Part shown: positions 11,745 through 23,775 of the stretch, one piece after another | Position numbering within the stretch: position 1 is the first letter of the stretch | Layout of the letters: each line of letters opens with the position of its first letter | From: Riptortus pedestris | Lineage: Eukaryota > Arthropoda > Insecta > Hemiptera > Alydidae | NCBI GenBank assembly: GCA_019009955.1 | Contig: CM032233.1 | Location: 113,751,501 to 113,815,500, forward strand | Reading direction: 5' to 3' | DNA length: 64,000 bases | Notes under the pieces: model-generated | The model's input: only the letters and a program-made list of their open reading frames with translations | Databases searched by the model: none | What the model was told of the DNA's origin: nothing | Position numbers and translations under genes: made by a program

Positions 11745-11830
11745 ATGTTACAATGGCTAATCGGGGTGGGTTATATACAGATTATCACCCTTTTCTAACC
11801 ATGGTGGAATTAAGGGTTTTATATAGTGAG
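11745..11830 (-). mobile_element. SINE 3' fragment
   Basis: The reverse complement resembles the 3' part of the SINE at 17381-17614: the AGAAAAGGGTG(A)TAA block and the ACCCCGATTAGCC block, in order. It lacks the tRNA-like head. Strongly diverged. Confidence 0.5.
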
Positions 11831-11929
11831 TGTTTCGTTTTATTTTTACTTTTAGTTATATCAGTTACCTTAAATGATAATTTGATTTGATTTTGAAATT
11901 TTTCAGAAAATAAATAAACAGACTTCATT

Positions 11930-12098
11930 ATTTTTATTATTATTATTTATTAGCTTCCAGTTTTTGCTACATTTGCTAATTATCTACAGGTTGCAACCCT
12001 TTTCTAGCAGGAGTGGGACTAAGGATTTTATTTCATGAGTCCGTCACTAAATAAATTCCTATTGTCCAGGCGAGAATCGAACTCCCCACTCTAGGTGG

Positions 12099-12102
<4 letters not shown>
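11930..12102 (-). mobile_element. tRNA-derived SINE, 5' truncated
   Basis: A TTA-repeat tail at 11930-11955 (TAA repeats on the minus strand) is followed by the SINE body and a B-box-like GAGTTCGATTCTCGCC on the minus strand. It is collinear with the copy at 17381-17614 but starts within the tRNA-like region, so the A box is missing. It abuts the TA tract of a HINE-A 3' half. Confidence 0.7.
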
Positions 12103-12135
<33 letters not shown>

Positions 12136-12628
12136 ATAACATATGTGTTACCGCTCTAGCGGTCGCAAATTTGGTTTAATCGTTACAAAACTCGATATTT
12201 AATAGTTTTATGTAAAAAGAAAGATCAAGATCGTTAATGGCTATATCTGACCAGTGGGAGGGGGGTTAACAGGGTAGGAATTTTGAAAAGTCTTAATATC
12301 TCCGTTATTATGCGTCGGATAGAAAAATATATATAGAACCAATCTTACTGCAAATGTAATGTTCTATAAATGTTGTTATGTACGTTGTTTCAATATCTTG
12401 ATTATTAACCAAGATATTTGCATTTTTTATTTTTCGGCCTTCAGTAAATCACCACTCCTACACATGTCATATTAGCAAAACACTGTTATAATATAAAGTA
12501 CTTTATTTGAAGCGTAAATACCAAATATTGTTCTCATTAAACTTTTACGTTTTGAGATAAATGCAAATACGTGATGCACTTGGGAAATATGGTTAGTTAA
12601 CGCATCTTCTGCGTGACGGATTCTATTA
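12103..12628 (+). mobile_element. HINE-A 3' part
   Basis: Begins in a TA tract (12103-12131), continues with GTTACCGCTCTAGCGGTCGC, and ends with GGGAAATATGGTTAGTTAAC and a decayed hairpin (GCATCTTCTGCGTGACGG). The 5' block is absent; a SINE lies where it should be. Confidence 0.8.
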
Positions 12629-12639
12629 TATTTGGACAG

Positions 12640-13375
12640 TTTCAAGTAGAAGCCAACGGGGAAGTCATTTAATTTCCACATAACCACCATATTTCCGTTT
12701 CTGGTATCCATGAAAATTGAGGCTTCCTGTTCACGGGACAAACGTAACTGTGCCTGTAACTCTAGTGCAGTGCATTTGTATCTCAATTTATTAATAAACA
12801 TGCACAGGTATCCCCCGATGTTGATTGAGATGTGGGGTCGTCGCAGTGATGCGTGAGTAGATTGAAAAGCGGAGAGCATTCCCATGTGGGGCATTATTTT
12901 TAATGTGAGCTCCTAAAAGATATAGTGATAGTGGATAGGAGGTGGAGGGCAGAGGATCCCAGGTGCTTAACGGGCAAAACTAGGAGGGGGACAGCTGCAC
13001 GGCCAATCTTCTAATGGCTCTTGGAGCGATTACCAGCACCGGTAACTACACTGCCCTCCCTAGGCTGAAAAATTCGCCCGTTCCAAGCGTTCTTTCACGT
13101 CCAGCAAGGCGAGGCGACAGCGGTAATGGCGAGGAAAGTCGTGATCAGCCGTTTGGAACAGGAGTCCTGCCAGGTTTTATTTTCTTTCCGACACTTTCAG
13201 CACACAGCCTAGAGTTCTTGTTAGAGGTCAAGGATCTCGAAGCAGTGCCTCGGATAACGTCAATTTATCAATTACCTCTTGAATGCAATTTTAGAAGACT
13301 TTCCCCCCGGGAAATTAGCATTTATGTATGTACTCTTTGAAAAATGTCATCAGGTCCTAGTTGACGGAGAAAATG

Positions 13376-13378
<3 letters not shown>
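12640..13378. other. Unique GC-richer island
   Basis: Non-repetitive sequence of higher GC. It includes a motif-rich stretch at about 12770-12850 with TTTATTAATAAACATGC (forkhead-like ATAAACA). A 108-codon plus frame at 13014-13340 and a 140-codon minus frame that runs into the HINE have no recognised domains and are not called. Confidence 0.35.

Positions 13379-13427
<49 letters not shown>
13378..13427. repeat. (CA)n-(TA)n compound microsatellite
   Basis: About 32 bases of CA then about 17 of TA. The TA part is the insertion target of the minus-strand Helitron that begins at 13429. Confidence 0.9.
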
Positions 13428-13428
<1 letters not shown>

Positions 13429-14730
13429 CTAGCTCAGATACCCGGCTTCGCTCGGGAATTCATTTGAGGCCGAATGGTGATAGTATTTTTTTGGCAAGGC
13501 TTTACTTTGCACAATGTTTTGACATTTACCCTTCCCAGTGTTTAGAGTAAATACCCGTCGTTTCTGTGGATTTTTTTATAATACAATTATTTTTTTATGA
13601 AAGACTTCACTGTCCTCCATATTGTCATATTTCCCATTTCCTGTGCATTCTGCATAGATTTGAATTAGTAGTTTTTAACGTATAACTCATTTATACTTAG
13701 GTATACGACGAAAGTGTATATAACAAAAGTTACTCCAAATAACAAAATAAACAATTTTTGTTATGAGCATAATTGCCGAAACCTCAATAGGAATCGAAAT
13801 ATCACTATTTTGAATTTCAGGCCTCCCTTATAACCCCCACTCCTGCCCGTCCCTAGAAATGTTAGTATGGCTTATTATAAGGAAGGCGTTAGTGCTAATA
13901 CAAATACCGAGTGTTTTATTAAGTTCGGTTGAGTCTTTTATGCCAAATAAAATTGTTGACTCCCGCTATAATTGTTAGCGTATAACTTCTTTATACTTCG
14001 GTATACGACGATAGTGTATATAACCAAAGTTTCTCCAAATAACAAAATAAACAACTTTTGTTATGTGCACTTTTGCCGAAACCCCAATAGGAAACGAAAT
14101 ATCACTATTTTTAATTTCAGGCCTCCCTTATAACCCCCACTCCTGCCCGTCCCTAGAAATGTTAGTATGACATATTATAATGAAGGCGTTAGTACTAATT
14201 CACATACCGAGTTTGGTTTAATTCGGTTGAGTCTTTAGTGCCAAATAAAATTTTGGACTCCCGCTTTAGTTGATAGCGTATAACGCATTTATGCTTCCGT
14301 ATACGGCAAAAGTGCATATAACAAAGGTTATTCTAAATAACAAAATAAACAACTTTTGTTATGTGCATATTTGCTGAAAAAGCAATAGGAAACGAAATAT
14401 CACTATTTTTAATTTCAGGCCTCCCTTATAACCCCCACTCCTGTTCGTCTGAGAGAATATTAATATAGCCTAAAGTCTAAGTTGAGCTAGTAGTAATATA
14501 CATATCAAGTTTCATAAAATTTGGTTCAGCCGTTTATGCGTGAAAAGGTAACAAACAAACAAACAAACAAATAAACAAACAAACAAACAAACAAACAAAC
14601 AAACAAACAGACACCAAAGAAACAAAATGCAGTTATGGTGTCTATGACATGTGAAACGAAAAGTTATCGTGAAATTTCGCGAAAAAAATCAATGTACAGA
14701 CAGAGGTTACAATTTTATATATATATATAG

Positions 14731-14731
<1 letters not shown>
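13429..14731 (-). mobile_element. Non-autonomous Helitron with three internal ~299-bp units
   Basis: Read on the minus strand it starts with TC then TATATATAT, and ends in a GC-rich hairpin (CCCGAGCGAAGCCGGG) followed by TATCTGAGCTAG. This gives the canonical Helitron 3' CTAG, with A and T flanks. Equivalent points of the internal repeat (TATAACT..TTTATACTT) fall at 13680, 13981 and 14279, a period of about 300 bp. A run of AAAC units lies at about 14555-14608. There is no Rep/helicase ORF. It inserted in a TA microsatellite. Confidence 0.85.
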
Positions 14732-14762
<31 letters not shown>

Positions 14763-14799
14763 AGGAATTAAGCTGCCATTTTTGGGGGTACCTATCTCA

Positions 14800-14890
14800 T
14801 ATATCTGTTTAGAAGAGGGTGGGAACATGTAGATAACCCGACCCACTTAGAGATAGTAGAAAAAGTGGATCTTAATAAATGATAATATCA
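14800..14890 (+). mobile_element. SINE 3' fragment
   Basis: Contains TAGAAGAGGGTGGGAACATG, TAGATAACCCGACCCACTTA and AAAAAGTGGATCTTAATAAA in the same order as the SINE at 17381-17614. The tRNA-like head is missing. Confidence 0.6.
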
Positions 14891-15109
14891 ATACTATTTA
14901 CACTATATCTGTTATTATTTTCCCGTGTGGGGTTCTGTAATTTCTATTTATTCATACAATATTCGCATTTCACAACTGGGGGGATTTAGCGACGAATCAG
15001 TTATTTAACATATAAAATTATTATATTTACGTAAGTATGCTCATTTCTGCAAATATTTTCGGTATTGCCCTACATTATAATTTTTTTTAAATGTTGTTAT
15101 GTTTCGAGT

Positions 15110-15362
15110 AGTGTAATACGCGGTCTATATACGGGCTTCAGTTATGTAGTAATTCAGTCAAAGTGTATGGTAGGTCTATGTGAGTCCTTAGATAGCAGTC
15201 AGTTAGTATATGTTTTATAGTAAGTCTACAGTTACAGTGTTGGCAGTAAGGTTCGTCTTCTCCAGTAAGTAGGTAAGTGTGAGTTAGTCGTGAATGACCA
15301 ATTCTCAACCTCGTTAAAACTACTTCTTCTCTAATTTCTGCAGTGGAAAATAGGTAAGTCAA
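15110..15362 (-). pseudogene. I-like LINE ORF fragment
   Basis: A minus-strand frame of 74 codons contains EEVVLTRLRIGHSRLTHTYL, then a Cys/His cluster (PYCQHCNCRLTIKHILTDC) and a TELL-type tail. This is the conserved C-terminal zinc-knuckle-like region of RNase H-bearing non-LTR elements (I/R1-like; established family pattern). It closely resembles the plus-strand fragment at 32440-32900. Only the last part of ORF2 is present, so it is a dead 5'-truncated copy. It directly abuts a HINE-A copy. Confidence 0.75.
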
Positions 15363-15363
15363 G

Positions 15364-15834
15364 TAGGGGCAGTGTTAACTAAGCAGATTTCCCAAGTGCT
15401 GGACTCACTGGTCGTCACACACCTATTCTCTATTTCTCTCGTAGTAAGAAGTCGTTAACAGAATATGGAAAGAACTCATTACTTGTAGTAAATATCAGAC
15501 GACTATACGTGGAGGGTTTACTAAGGTTGAAAACCTAAAAATACTCAAAACTTGCTTTATATTCCAGATAAGAAAAAAGTGAATTTAACAACAATTGAAG
15601 AAAATTAAATTTCCAACTTCATTGGTTCTATAAACGTTTTCCGCTCACCTCATAGTAACCAAGATAATAATTCCACCTTAAACCCTCTCCCTTTACCGCT
15701 GCTCCAATTTTAGCCATTAACGAACTTGAACTTTAGTTTTGCATGGAACGCTATATCGAGTTAAGCAAATATCAAAAAAACTTTTCACCGCAAGAGCGGT
15801 AACAGTTGAGTATATTGGTGCGCGTGCACGCACG

Positions 15835-15919
<85 letters not shown>

Positions 15920-16040
15920 GAACGGTCCTCATTTTCACCATCTGCTAGGTATTGATGGGCATTAGAGGAGTTTTTTTTTTCGAAAATCGCTTCAGTCCAA
16001 ACTCAATAGATGGTATCTCTTAAAAGAAATCTGCTCAAAA
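15364..16040 (-). mobile_element. HINE-A copy, minus strand
   Basis: Starts at a cut 3' end (GGGGCAGTGTTAACTAAGCA) and ends with CTCTTAAAAGAAATCTGCTC. The internal tract is compound: CA repeats (about 15838-15872) followed by TA repeats (about 15886-15914). Confidence 0.75.
15836..15914. repeat. (CA)n-(TA)n microsatellite inside HINE-A
   Basis: A compound dinucleotide tract at the position where most family members carry pure TA. Confidence 0.9.
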
Positions 16041-17260
16041 TTCCTTGACTCACCATCTTTATATGCTTTATATTTATTACCCAAATTTTGTTTGTTCATG
16101 AATTTTTACTCAATGATTCTGAAAATCTGAGAAATATTGGTCTCCGTAAAAATGTGTTCTTGTCCCTGTTTGGAAAAGTAGGGGCTTGACTATCCAAGTA
16201 AAAATCAATCTAAAAAGAATATTTTATATTTATAATTTATATTATTATATTATTATTTCACCACTTGAACCAAACTTGTTATTTAATCATTCATACTTTA
16301 TCCGTTCTTTAATATCATGTCAGTCCTCCTAAGTTCCATTAATTTATTTGTCTGCATTTTTCCAACTTTGCTTCCTTACATTTTAACACAGAATATTTTT
16401 ACACTTTTTTTTTTTATGTTGACATTGGTCTATAAACTTTCAAGGGGTTTTCCAGAGAAATTTCCTACCACATACATGCAGAAAAAAAAGATTATATTCA
16501 GGAAATGCCGCGAAAAACTCTTATTAAATTATGTCTAATAATAGTTTATAATGAGTTATATAGTGTAAGAAAAACAAAAGGGAAAGAAAATATTAATATT
16601 TAATAACATCAGCAATTACTCTCTAGAATGCATTATTTACTTTTTATACTTAATTTGAATTCGCAGTGTTATAATTGGATCCTTAACCCACCTTTTGTAG
16701 ATCTTTTGATGATACACTTTTTTTCTTTTTTTTTTTTTTTGTTTAATTAGTGTTCACAAGAGCTTGAATTGATCTTCCTTGGTGTGAACTAGTTTATTCA
16801 CCCTTACTGCTCGTCGGCAAATTTCCGACCATGTGATCCTCTCGCTTATTTTATTATTATATTAAATATTTCTGTACCGTTTATATATTTATTTATGTAT
16901 ACTTGTTTTGTTGGCATTATAGATCTTAGATATCTTTAGCCGCCCAGAGTAAAACTCGAGAGATTCGCGATCGATTCGACGTACAACCCCTGTTAACCGA
17001 GGATGACCTGGAATGAGTTGTCTCTGTGAACTAGCTGAAGTACCTGGCTGTGGACGGGGTCAATGAGACACATAATCAATCCAGAGGGGATGGCACATAT
17101 GTGACTCGTAGACGGAATCCCGCTAATCCACAAGCGCAACTATATTAGCACGCCCTGGTAGCGAACTAATGGTCTCCCTTGGCGGGAAGAGAAATTTCTC
17201 CTGATTTTATCCTGTGTACTGTTCGTTGCGTGAGATGTACAATCACTTTAACCACACACA
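16041..17260. other. Unclassified sequence; GC-richer block at 16935-17235
   Basis: 16041-16930 is AT-rich with a 73-codon frame of no recognised similarity and short A and T runs. 16935-17235 is GC-richer and non-repetitive within the window. I could not identify LTR ends, tRNA boxes or coding signals in it. Confidence 0.4.
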
Positions 17261-17261
<1 letters not shown>

Positions 17262-17291
<30 letters not shown>

Positions 17292-17990
17292 CATGGAGGT
17301 GTCCATTCCTGAATAATGTTCCCTATTTCTCCTATATTCGAAGACATTAAAATAAAAATGAGATTCATTAAAGGCTGAAAGGGGCTCAGGTTAGCCATGT
17401 GAGTTACAGCGTTGACCTTAATATCACATGGTAAACCTAGAGTGGCGAATTCGATTCTTGCCTGGGCAAAGGAAATTATTTAGTGATGAAATTCATTAAA
17501 TAACATCCTAAGTCCCACCCTGGCTAGAAAAGGGTGGTAACCTGTAGATACCCCGTCCCAATTAGCCTAAGTTGCAAAAAGTGGACATTAATAAATAATA
17601 ATAATAATAATAATAAAGGCTGAAATTGGACAGTAGAGAGGTGGGTTAAAGGGGGAGAAAATTGAAAACTCAAAATATCTCCGTTACTATTATTCGGATT
17701 TTAAAATTTTATATAACAACAACAACAATATTAACAATATTTTTGTCAATTTCAATTCTTATAAATAATATTCTATAAAATTTCTCTCTATTCTGAATAT
17801 TAACGGAGTTGATTGATTGTTTTTCAGTCTTCGGTAACCCCCACTGTTACTCATCTCTAGCTGAGAGCAAGCTGATATATCATGACACCTCTTATTCTGA
17901 GATATAATACCTTATATTTTTTTCAACAATTCTTTATTAGATTACATGCTTGCAAATATGTTACGTGAAGCATCATTAATTAAGGTATCA
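17262..17990 (+). mobile_element. HINE-A copy split by a SINE
   Basis: A TA tract at 17264-17291 and a decayed body lead to ATTCATTAAAGGCTGAAA at 17363-17380. After the SINE the family sequence resumes (GGCTGAAATTGGACAG, then ATCTCCGTTACTAT) and fades near 17990 without a clear 3' hairpin. Confidence 0.7.
17381..17614 (+). mobile_element. tRNA-derived SINE with 11-bp target duplication
   Basis: The head has an A-box-like TTAGCCATGTGAGTT and a B-box-like GGCGAATTCGATTCTTGCC, spaced as in a tRNA-derived pol III promoter. A tRNA-unrelated body follows, then a TAA/AATAAT-repeat tail. It is flanked by the direct repeat AAAGGCTGAAA at 17370-17380 and 17615-17625, and the HINE-A sequence is continuous once the SINE is removed. 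This is the best-preserved copy of the SINE in the window. Confidence 0.8.
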
Positions 17991-18054
17991 CTTTCTATAC
18001 TGGAAGATGTTTATTCGATCATTACCATCCATGACATTTTATCTTTTCGTGATA

Positions 18055-18380
18055 CTCTAAAGGTTATACTCGTTAATGGCTGAAACCGGGCCAGAGAAAC
18101 GAAGGCTTAAAGAGGAGAATTCGAAAATTCAAAATATCTCTGTTCTTATGAGTCGGATCAAAAAATGTTATACAACCCATGATGTTGTGAAATTATATTT
18201 CCATAAATGTTATTGTCATATCACATATTTACAAAAGTAATTTAATGTAATTGTTGATCAGTTCATTTTTTTTCTCCAAAAACTGAAATACTAAACAAGT
18301 TATTAATGCATTTTCAGATTACCTTACAATCCTACTCATTCCATTTTCAGGTTTAGCTCTTCTACGTTCTAGATTACAAT
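18055..18380 (+). mobile_element. HINE-A fragment
   Basis: Contains CTCGTTAATGGCTGAAACCG, AAAATATCTCTGTTCTTATG and GTCGGATCAAAAAATG in family order. Neither terminus is preserved. Confidence 0.6.
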
Positions 18381-18504
18381 TTAAGTATTTATATAAATAG
18401 GTTACTTATTATTAGGGAAATAGAACATAAAATGAAATCGTCTGTGTGTCTTTGAAGCAAGCGCTTGGTTATCCTACTCCCTATGTGGCTGAATTTCACT
18501 AATA

Positions 18505-19293
18505 AAAGTCCATCACGCAGGGGCTGCGTACACTAAGCAGATTTCCCACATGTGCCACCTATTTGCATTTACCTCAAAAAACAAAAGTTCAATGAGAGCA
18601 ATATTTGGTATTTATAATTCAAATAATGTGCTTCACAATATAACAGCTTATTGTTAATATGACATGAGTAGGAGGGTCGGTTTACTATAACCGTAAAACT
18701 ATTAAATCCAAATATCTCAGTTAATATTTATGATATAGAAAATTCGTATGTAATATATTCGTAAAAGTTCAATGAGAACCATTTTTTATTTAAGCTTCAA
18801 ATAAAGTGCTTTATAATATAACAGCTATTGTCAATTTGACATGAGTAGGAGTGAGGGTTTACTGAAGACCGAAAACTATAAAATGCAAATATTTCGGTTA
18901 ACAATCGAGATAGTGAAACAATGTACATAACAACATTTATAGAAGATTACGTTTACAATAAGATTGGTTATATGCAATTTTTCGATCCGACGCATGATAG
19001 ATCGGAGATATTAAGAATATTCGAAATTCCTCTCCTTAAACTTCCCCTCCCACACGTCGGATTACAGCCTCTAACGAACTTGGTCTTTCGTTTTACATAA
19101 AACGATTAAATATCGAGTTTGGTAACGATTAAACCAAAATTGCGATCACGAGATTATATATATAATTTAGAACCGACCTCATTTACGTCATCTACTAAGT
19201 AGGATCGATGAACATTTGAAGAAATGTTTCGATAATTGTTTCACTAGTACAACCTCAATAGCTGATTTCTCTTAAGGGAAATCTGCTAAAACA
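18505..19293 (-). mobile_element. HINE-A copy with internal partial duplication
   Basis: Termini are AAAAGTCCATCACGCAGGGG at the left and TTTCTCTTAAGGGAAATCTG at the right. About 180 bp of the 3'-proximal body (AAAAGTTCAATGAGA through GACATGAGTAGGAG and ACTGAA/ACTATAA) occurs twice, at about 18585-18735 and 18770-18925. This makes it longer than compact copies. Confidence 0.85.
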
Positions 19294-20040
19294 TGCGGGG
19301 CTAACACATCCTTTGTTCACAAATGAAGTGCCAAGTGTTTCCCTAGACATTTAATAATTAAAATGTGTATCATCCGACGTATTATGATAATTGCTTGAGT
19401 TGGAATGAACAGTAGATCAATTGTACATATTGGGTATTGAGAGAGGTATAACTTACTTGAGAATGCATTATACTATTTAGGTATTCAAACAGAAGAAAAG
19501 GATGTGAGCGTTTAGTGTAAACCAGCAAGAGACAATGTCAGTATTCACATGTTGTAGGAATATTAAGTGAGAATGCATTGATCGTCCGTGAACTTCAACG
19601 AGTGATAATGGTATAAGTTAACGTTAGAGTAAAAAAAAAAAAAAGAAAGAAAAAAAAAGAGGAATAAATATGTATGACCCGTTGGGAAAAGATATGAGTT
19701 TGTATGTGGAAAAGCAGACTATAGGGAAGGGGCTGGCAGCGGAAGGCAAGATCTGAGCACAACGATACCATGTAACTTTCAGGCCACCTGCCCCTCCGCA
19801 CCTTTCGGCCCCACATTTGTTACATGAGCTAAGATAATTCAATAGTCTGCCCCGCGCTTACAGGTTATTTATGCTCTTCGCTCGAGATGACTTGGTAATC
19901 GCTACCTTTCCATCGCATCCTAGAATCTGAGACACTCTCCTCGATCCAGAGAGCTAAATGTTAGATAGCTAATGGCTGTGCAATTTTGTCAATTTGGATG
20001 ACTGAAAAACAATCTAAAATATTTAAAAAAAAAAAAAAAA
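19294..20040. other. Unclassified sequence, A-rich tracts
   Basis: Contains an A-rich run at 19630-19662 and a poly-A run at about 20024-20043 just before the next HINE-A copy. A GC-richer unique block spans about 19720-19950. No gene is seen; the minus-strand frames are T/F-rich artefacts of the A runs. Confidence 0.4.
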
Positions 20041-20041
20041 A

Positions 20042-22120
20042 AAGAATCCGTCACTCATGGGGTGTGTAAACTTAGAAAATTACCCAACTTCTGGTATAAC
20101 ACTCATGTGACCTCATATCACCAAGTATTATTTATTTATATTTAAAAAACCGATGAGTAGAAGGGGAGGAAGGGGGGGGGGTTACAGAAGGCAGAAAACA
20201 ATGAAGTACGAATAACTTACTACTTGAGTTACCAAAAAGTGCAAAGAACAACTATTTTAGGAAATCAAATTAAACTTTTTATTTTCTAAACTTGTGATCT
20301 TTAATATTTGATGGACTAAAATGGCTAAATATCGAGTAAGTTATAGATCAAATAACCATTTTCGTGTAAGGACCTTAATTGATGACGTCATTACATTGCA
20401 TGTGTCTCATAAAGTAATAGTTCAGTGTAAACCATATTTGGTATTTAACATCGGAATGAAATGGTTCATGATATAACAGATTATTGTTAATATGATTTGA
20501 GTAGAACTGGGGGTTTACTAATGGCCGAAAACTAAAATATGGAAATATCTAGGTAAATCTATATATATATATATATATATAAAATTGTGACCTCTGTCTG
20601 TACATTGATTTTTTTCGCGAAATTTCACGATAACTTTTCGTTTCACATGTCATAGACACCATAACTGCATTTTGTTTCTTTCGTGTATGTTTGTTTGTTT
20701 GTTACCTTTTCACGCATAAACGGCTGAACCGAATTTTATGAAACTTGGTATGTACATTACTACTAATCCAACTTAGACTTTAGGCTATATTAATTTTCTC
20801 TGAGACGAACAGGAGTGGGGGTTATAAGGGAAGCCTGAAATTAAAAATAGCGATATTTCGTTTCCTATTGGTTTTTCGGAGAATATGCACATAACAAAAG
20901 TTGTTTATTTTGTTATTTAGAGTAACTTTTGTTATAATATACTTTCGTCGTATACCGAAGTTTAAATGCGTTACACGCTAAAAATTATAGCGGGAGTCAA
21001 CAAAATTATTTGCCAAAAAAGACTCAACCGAACTAAATAAAACTCGGTATGTGTATTAGCAGTGACGCCTTCATTATAATAAGCCATGCCAACATTTCTA
21101 TGGACGGGCAGGAGTGGGGGTTATAAGGGAGGCCTGAAATTAAAAATGGCGATATTTCGTTTCCTATTGGTTTTTCCGCAAATATGAACATAACAAAAGT
21201 TGTTTATTTTGTTATTTGGAGTAACGTTTGTTATATACACTTTTGTCGTATACCTAAGTATAAATGAGTTATACGTTAAAACTTTAGCGGGAGCCAACAA
21301 TTTTATTGGGCACTAACGGCTGAACCGAACCTAACAAAACTCGGTATGTCAATTAGCATTAATTCTTCCATGATTATAAGTTATATTAAAATTTTTAGGT
21401 TCGTACGGGAGGGGGGTTATAAGGGAGGCCTGAAATAAAAATTCACCATATTTACATGTATAAGAGACGGGAAATATAAAAATATTGAAGACAGTGACGC
21501 CTTATCGAACAAATAATTCTATTATTAGCAAATCCACGGCAACGACGGGTATCAATCCTAAACACTGGGACGGGTAAATGTCAAAATATTGTGCAATGTA
21601 AAGCCTGCTAAAAAATACCATCACCATTCAGCGTCAAATGAATTCCCGGGCGGGTATCTCAGCTAGTATTCAATATAACTGTTCTGACCTTTAGTGCTGA
21701 ATAAAACAGTTAAATATGGTGGAGTTTGGTTTAGAACAAATAAACATTTTCGAGTTTAAGGACGTAAAATCATAAATAATGACGCCATTACACAACGTAT
21801 TTGCAAATACCTCATTGAGTAAATGTCTGTTGGAAACTATATTTGGTATTTAAGCTTCAAATAAAGTGGATCATTATAAAATAGAGTATAGTTTTTGTGA
21901 CATGAGGAGAAGGGGGGATTGCTAAAGGTTGAAAATCCAAATATCTCGGTTAATATGGAACTTAGAGAATAAATCTATATAAGAATACTTATAATAAATT
22001 TAATTTTATATATATATAAATAAAATTTTGAATGGACCCCATTTTTGTCATCTACATGAACATTTGAGGAAATGTTTCGAAAACTGGGTCATGAATACAA
22101 GCTCAATAACTGATTTTACT
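20042..22120 (-). mobile_element. Diverged HINE-A copy split by a Helitron
   Basis: The left end GAATCCGTCACTCATGGGGT is a decayed 3' terminus. Minus-orientation family sequence runs to 20557 (CTAGGTAAA) and resumes at 21666 (TATTCAATATAAC). The right end is a decayed 5' block (CTCAATAACTGATTTTACTT). Other minus copies show the join as GGTTAATATTCA, so the two sides fit. Confidence 0.7.
20558..21665 (+). mobile_element. Non-autonomous Helitron, two internal units
   Basis: Starts A|TCTATATATATATATA and ends with a hairpin remnant (CCCGGGCGGGTATC) and TCAGCTAG followed by T. The AGTATAAAT/AGTTTAAAT reference point of the internal repeat occurs at about 20957 and 21255. It lies in a HINE-A copy of opposite orientation, with a clean A-T insertion point. 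No coding capacity. Confidence 0.85.
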
Positions 22121-23770
22121 TGGCCGTACTGCAGATCACTAGGGATGGTAGTTGCTCACGGCTGTTAGAAGCCTTCATATTCAAATAAAAACCGTTTTGG
22201 TCGAATCCCTGTGGTATCCCAATATTGTTTGCAATTTTACTTCAAAATAATTAATCCAGTCATTCAAAAAATATATAGTAGTGAAATAAAAGTATTTATG
22301 CTAAATGAATACATGAACACACACACACAGATAAGTACTGTCCAATGCTGGGTACTAAATTTACAAATATTGGACACAAATGTTTCTGTGATAAATTAGT
22401 AAGCACTTAGTAGTAAGCAATTGAAACTTTTCAAATGTAAAGAATTGACATATATAGGAGTCATTTTAAGTATTTTTAGCATCGCCTAAATTAAAGCCTC
22501 CTTTCAATATAATTTTAAAGGTATCAGAAAGAATGTGATTTATCAAAACTTCAAAATATTAATATTCGGATCATTTCTTGGTCTTCGGAATTTGAAAAAA
22601 TTGAACAAGTAATGTTACCGCATTATCAATTACTAAAGGTTTACTAATTACGATTTTTCACTAACCTTTATTGACGGTTCTCCTCTCAACCTCTCCATTT
22701 CCTTAAAAATAAATAAAATTCCGTTTTATTGAGTAATATTCAAACAATAAAGTTTAAGAAGAGTCCTAATATTTACAGATGTGACACAGTTATAACTTGG
22801 AAATAATTTTACTCTACATTACACTGGAATATATTCTATCGTTTATTAATTAATATATAGAGGAATAGGAGGAAGATTTATTCTTATTTTTCCCCAGAAA
22901 TACCTAATTTGGAGACTGTTACTGACAAAAGCTAAGAAGGAACCCGTTGTGCTTGTGTTTACTAATAGCAGCAGATTACAAATATTATCTCATCCGACAT
23001 TCTATTTTGTATTTTCTGTTTTTACTAAGAATCGTATGAAATAAAGACTTCAAATTGAAACTCCAGATATGAGCTGTTCAGCGATATAATACCTTAATGT
23101 GGAATTCGTGAGACTTGAAGCGAGTTTACTGCAGGCTGAAACGAAGATGTACAAATAGCTGTGTAATTTTCGTGTCCCAGCGAAAGGTTTACTACAATTC
23201 CAGTAAACAACATGATTATTGAAACTGGTTATACAGTTTAATATTTTGTAATAAAGGAAATATACACGATTTTAAATTTCATTTCATTGAAAGTGCTTAT
23301 TGCTTGATTAAGGAAATAAAGAACTTGATCTTTTGTTTTACGTGGAACGTGGTGCTTTATTTTTTATTAAAAAACCTGAGTGGGCATAGTTGTTCAACTT
23401 ATATAATAGCACTGACCCCGTTCTTTCTCATACAACTACAACTATGATATTTAGAGCAGAATATTTGTAAAAACAATTAAAATAGTTTCTTTTAAATGTA
23501 TTGAATGACAAATTAATTTAAGCATATGTAATCGAAAACGAAATAAGTGAAATATAACTGTCATCTATATTATATGCATTCGTCTATTAGTAGAATTTCA
23601 GAGTTTAAATAAGAGGAATGAAACAGAGCATCATGCTAGAAATGGTTCATGAAATAGACGGAGTGTATTTCTATAACAAGCTGGCACAAAACAAGTTTAT
23701 AGATATGTCCATCGAGGCTCAAGCAGCCAAAACACTGGAAAAAAGCATGGCAATACCATTGACAACCCGA
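22121..23770. other. AT-rich sequence, no gene seen
   Basis: AT-rich with short T-rich and A-rich runs. A 61-codon frame at 23618-23803 runs into the next HINE copy and has no recognisable domain. No terminal repeats noted. Confidence 0.4.
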
Positions 23771-23775
23771 GCAAA

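Noticed and set aside
12472..12894. 140-codon minus-strand frame
   Set aside because: Half of it is HINE-A 3' sequence; no recognised domain and no splice fit.
13014..13340. 108-codon plus frame in a GC-richer island
   Set aside because: No recognisable domain and no supporting splice or start context.
17381..17470. Possible functional tRNA gene
   Set aside because: A- and B-box-like motifs are present, but there is no cloverleaf with an intact acceptor stem, and the sequence is the head of a SINE with a target duplication.
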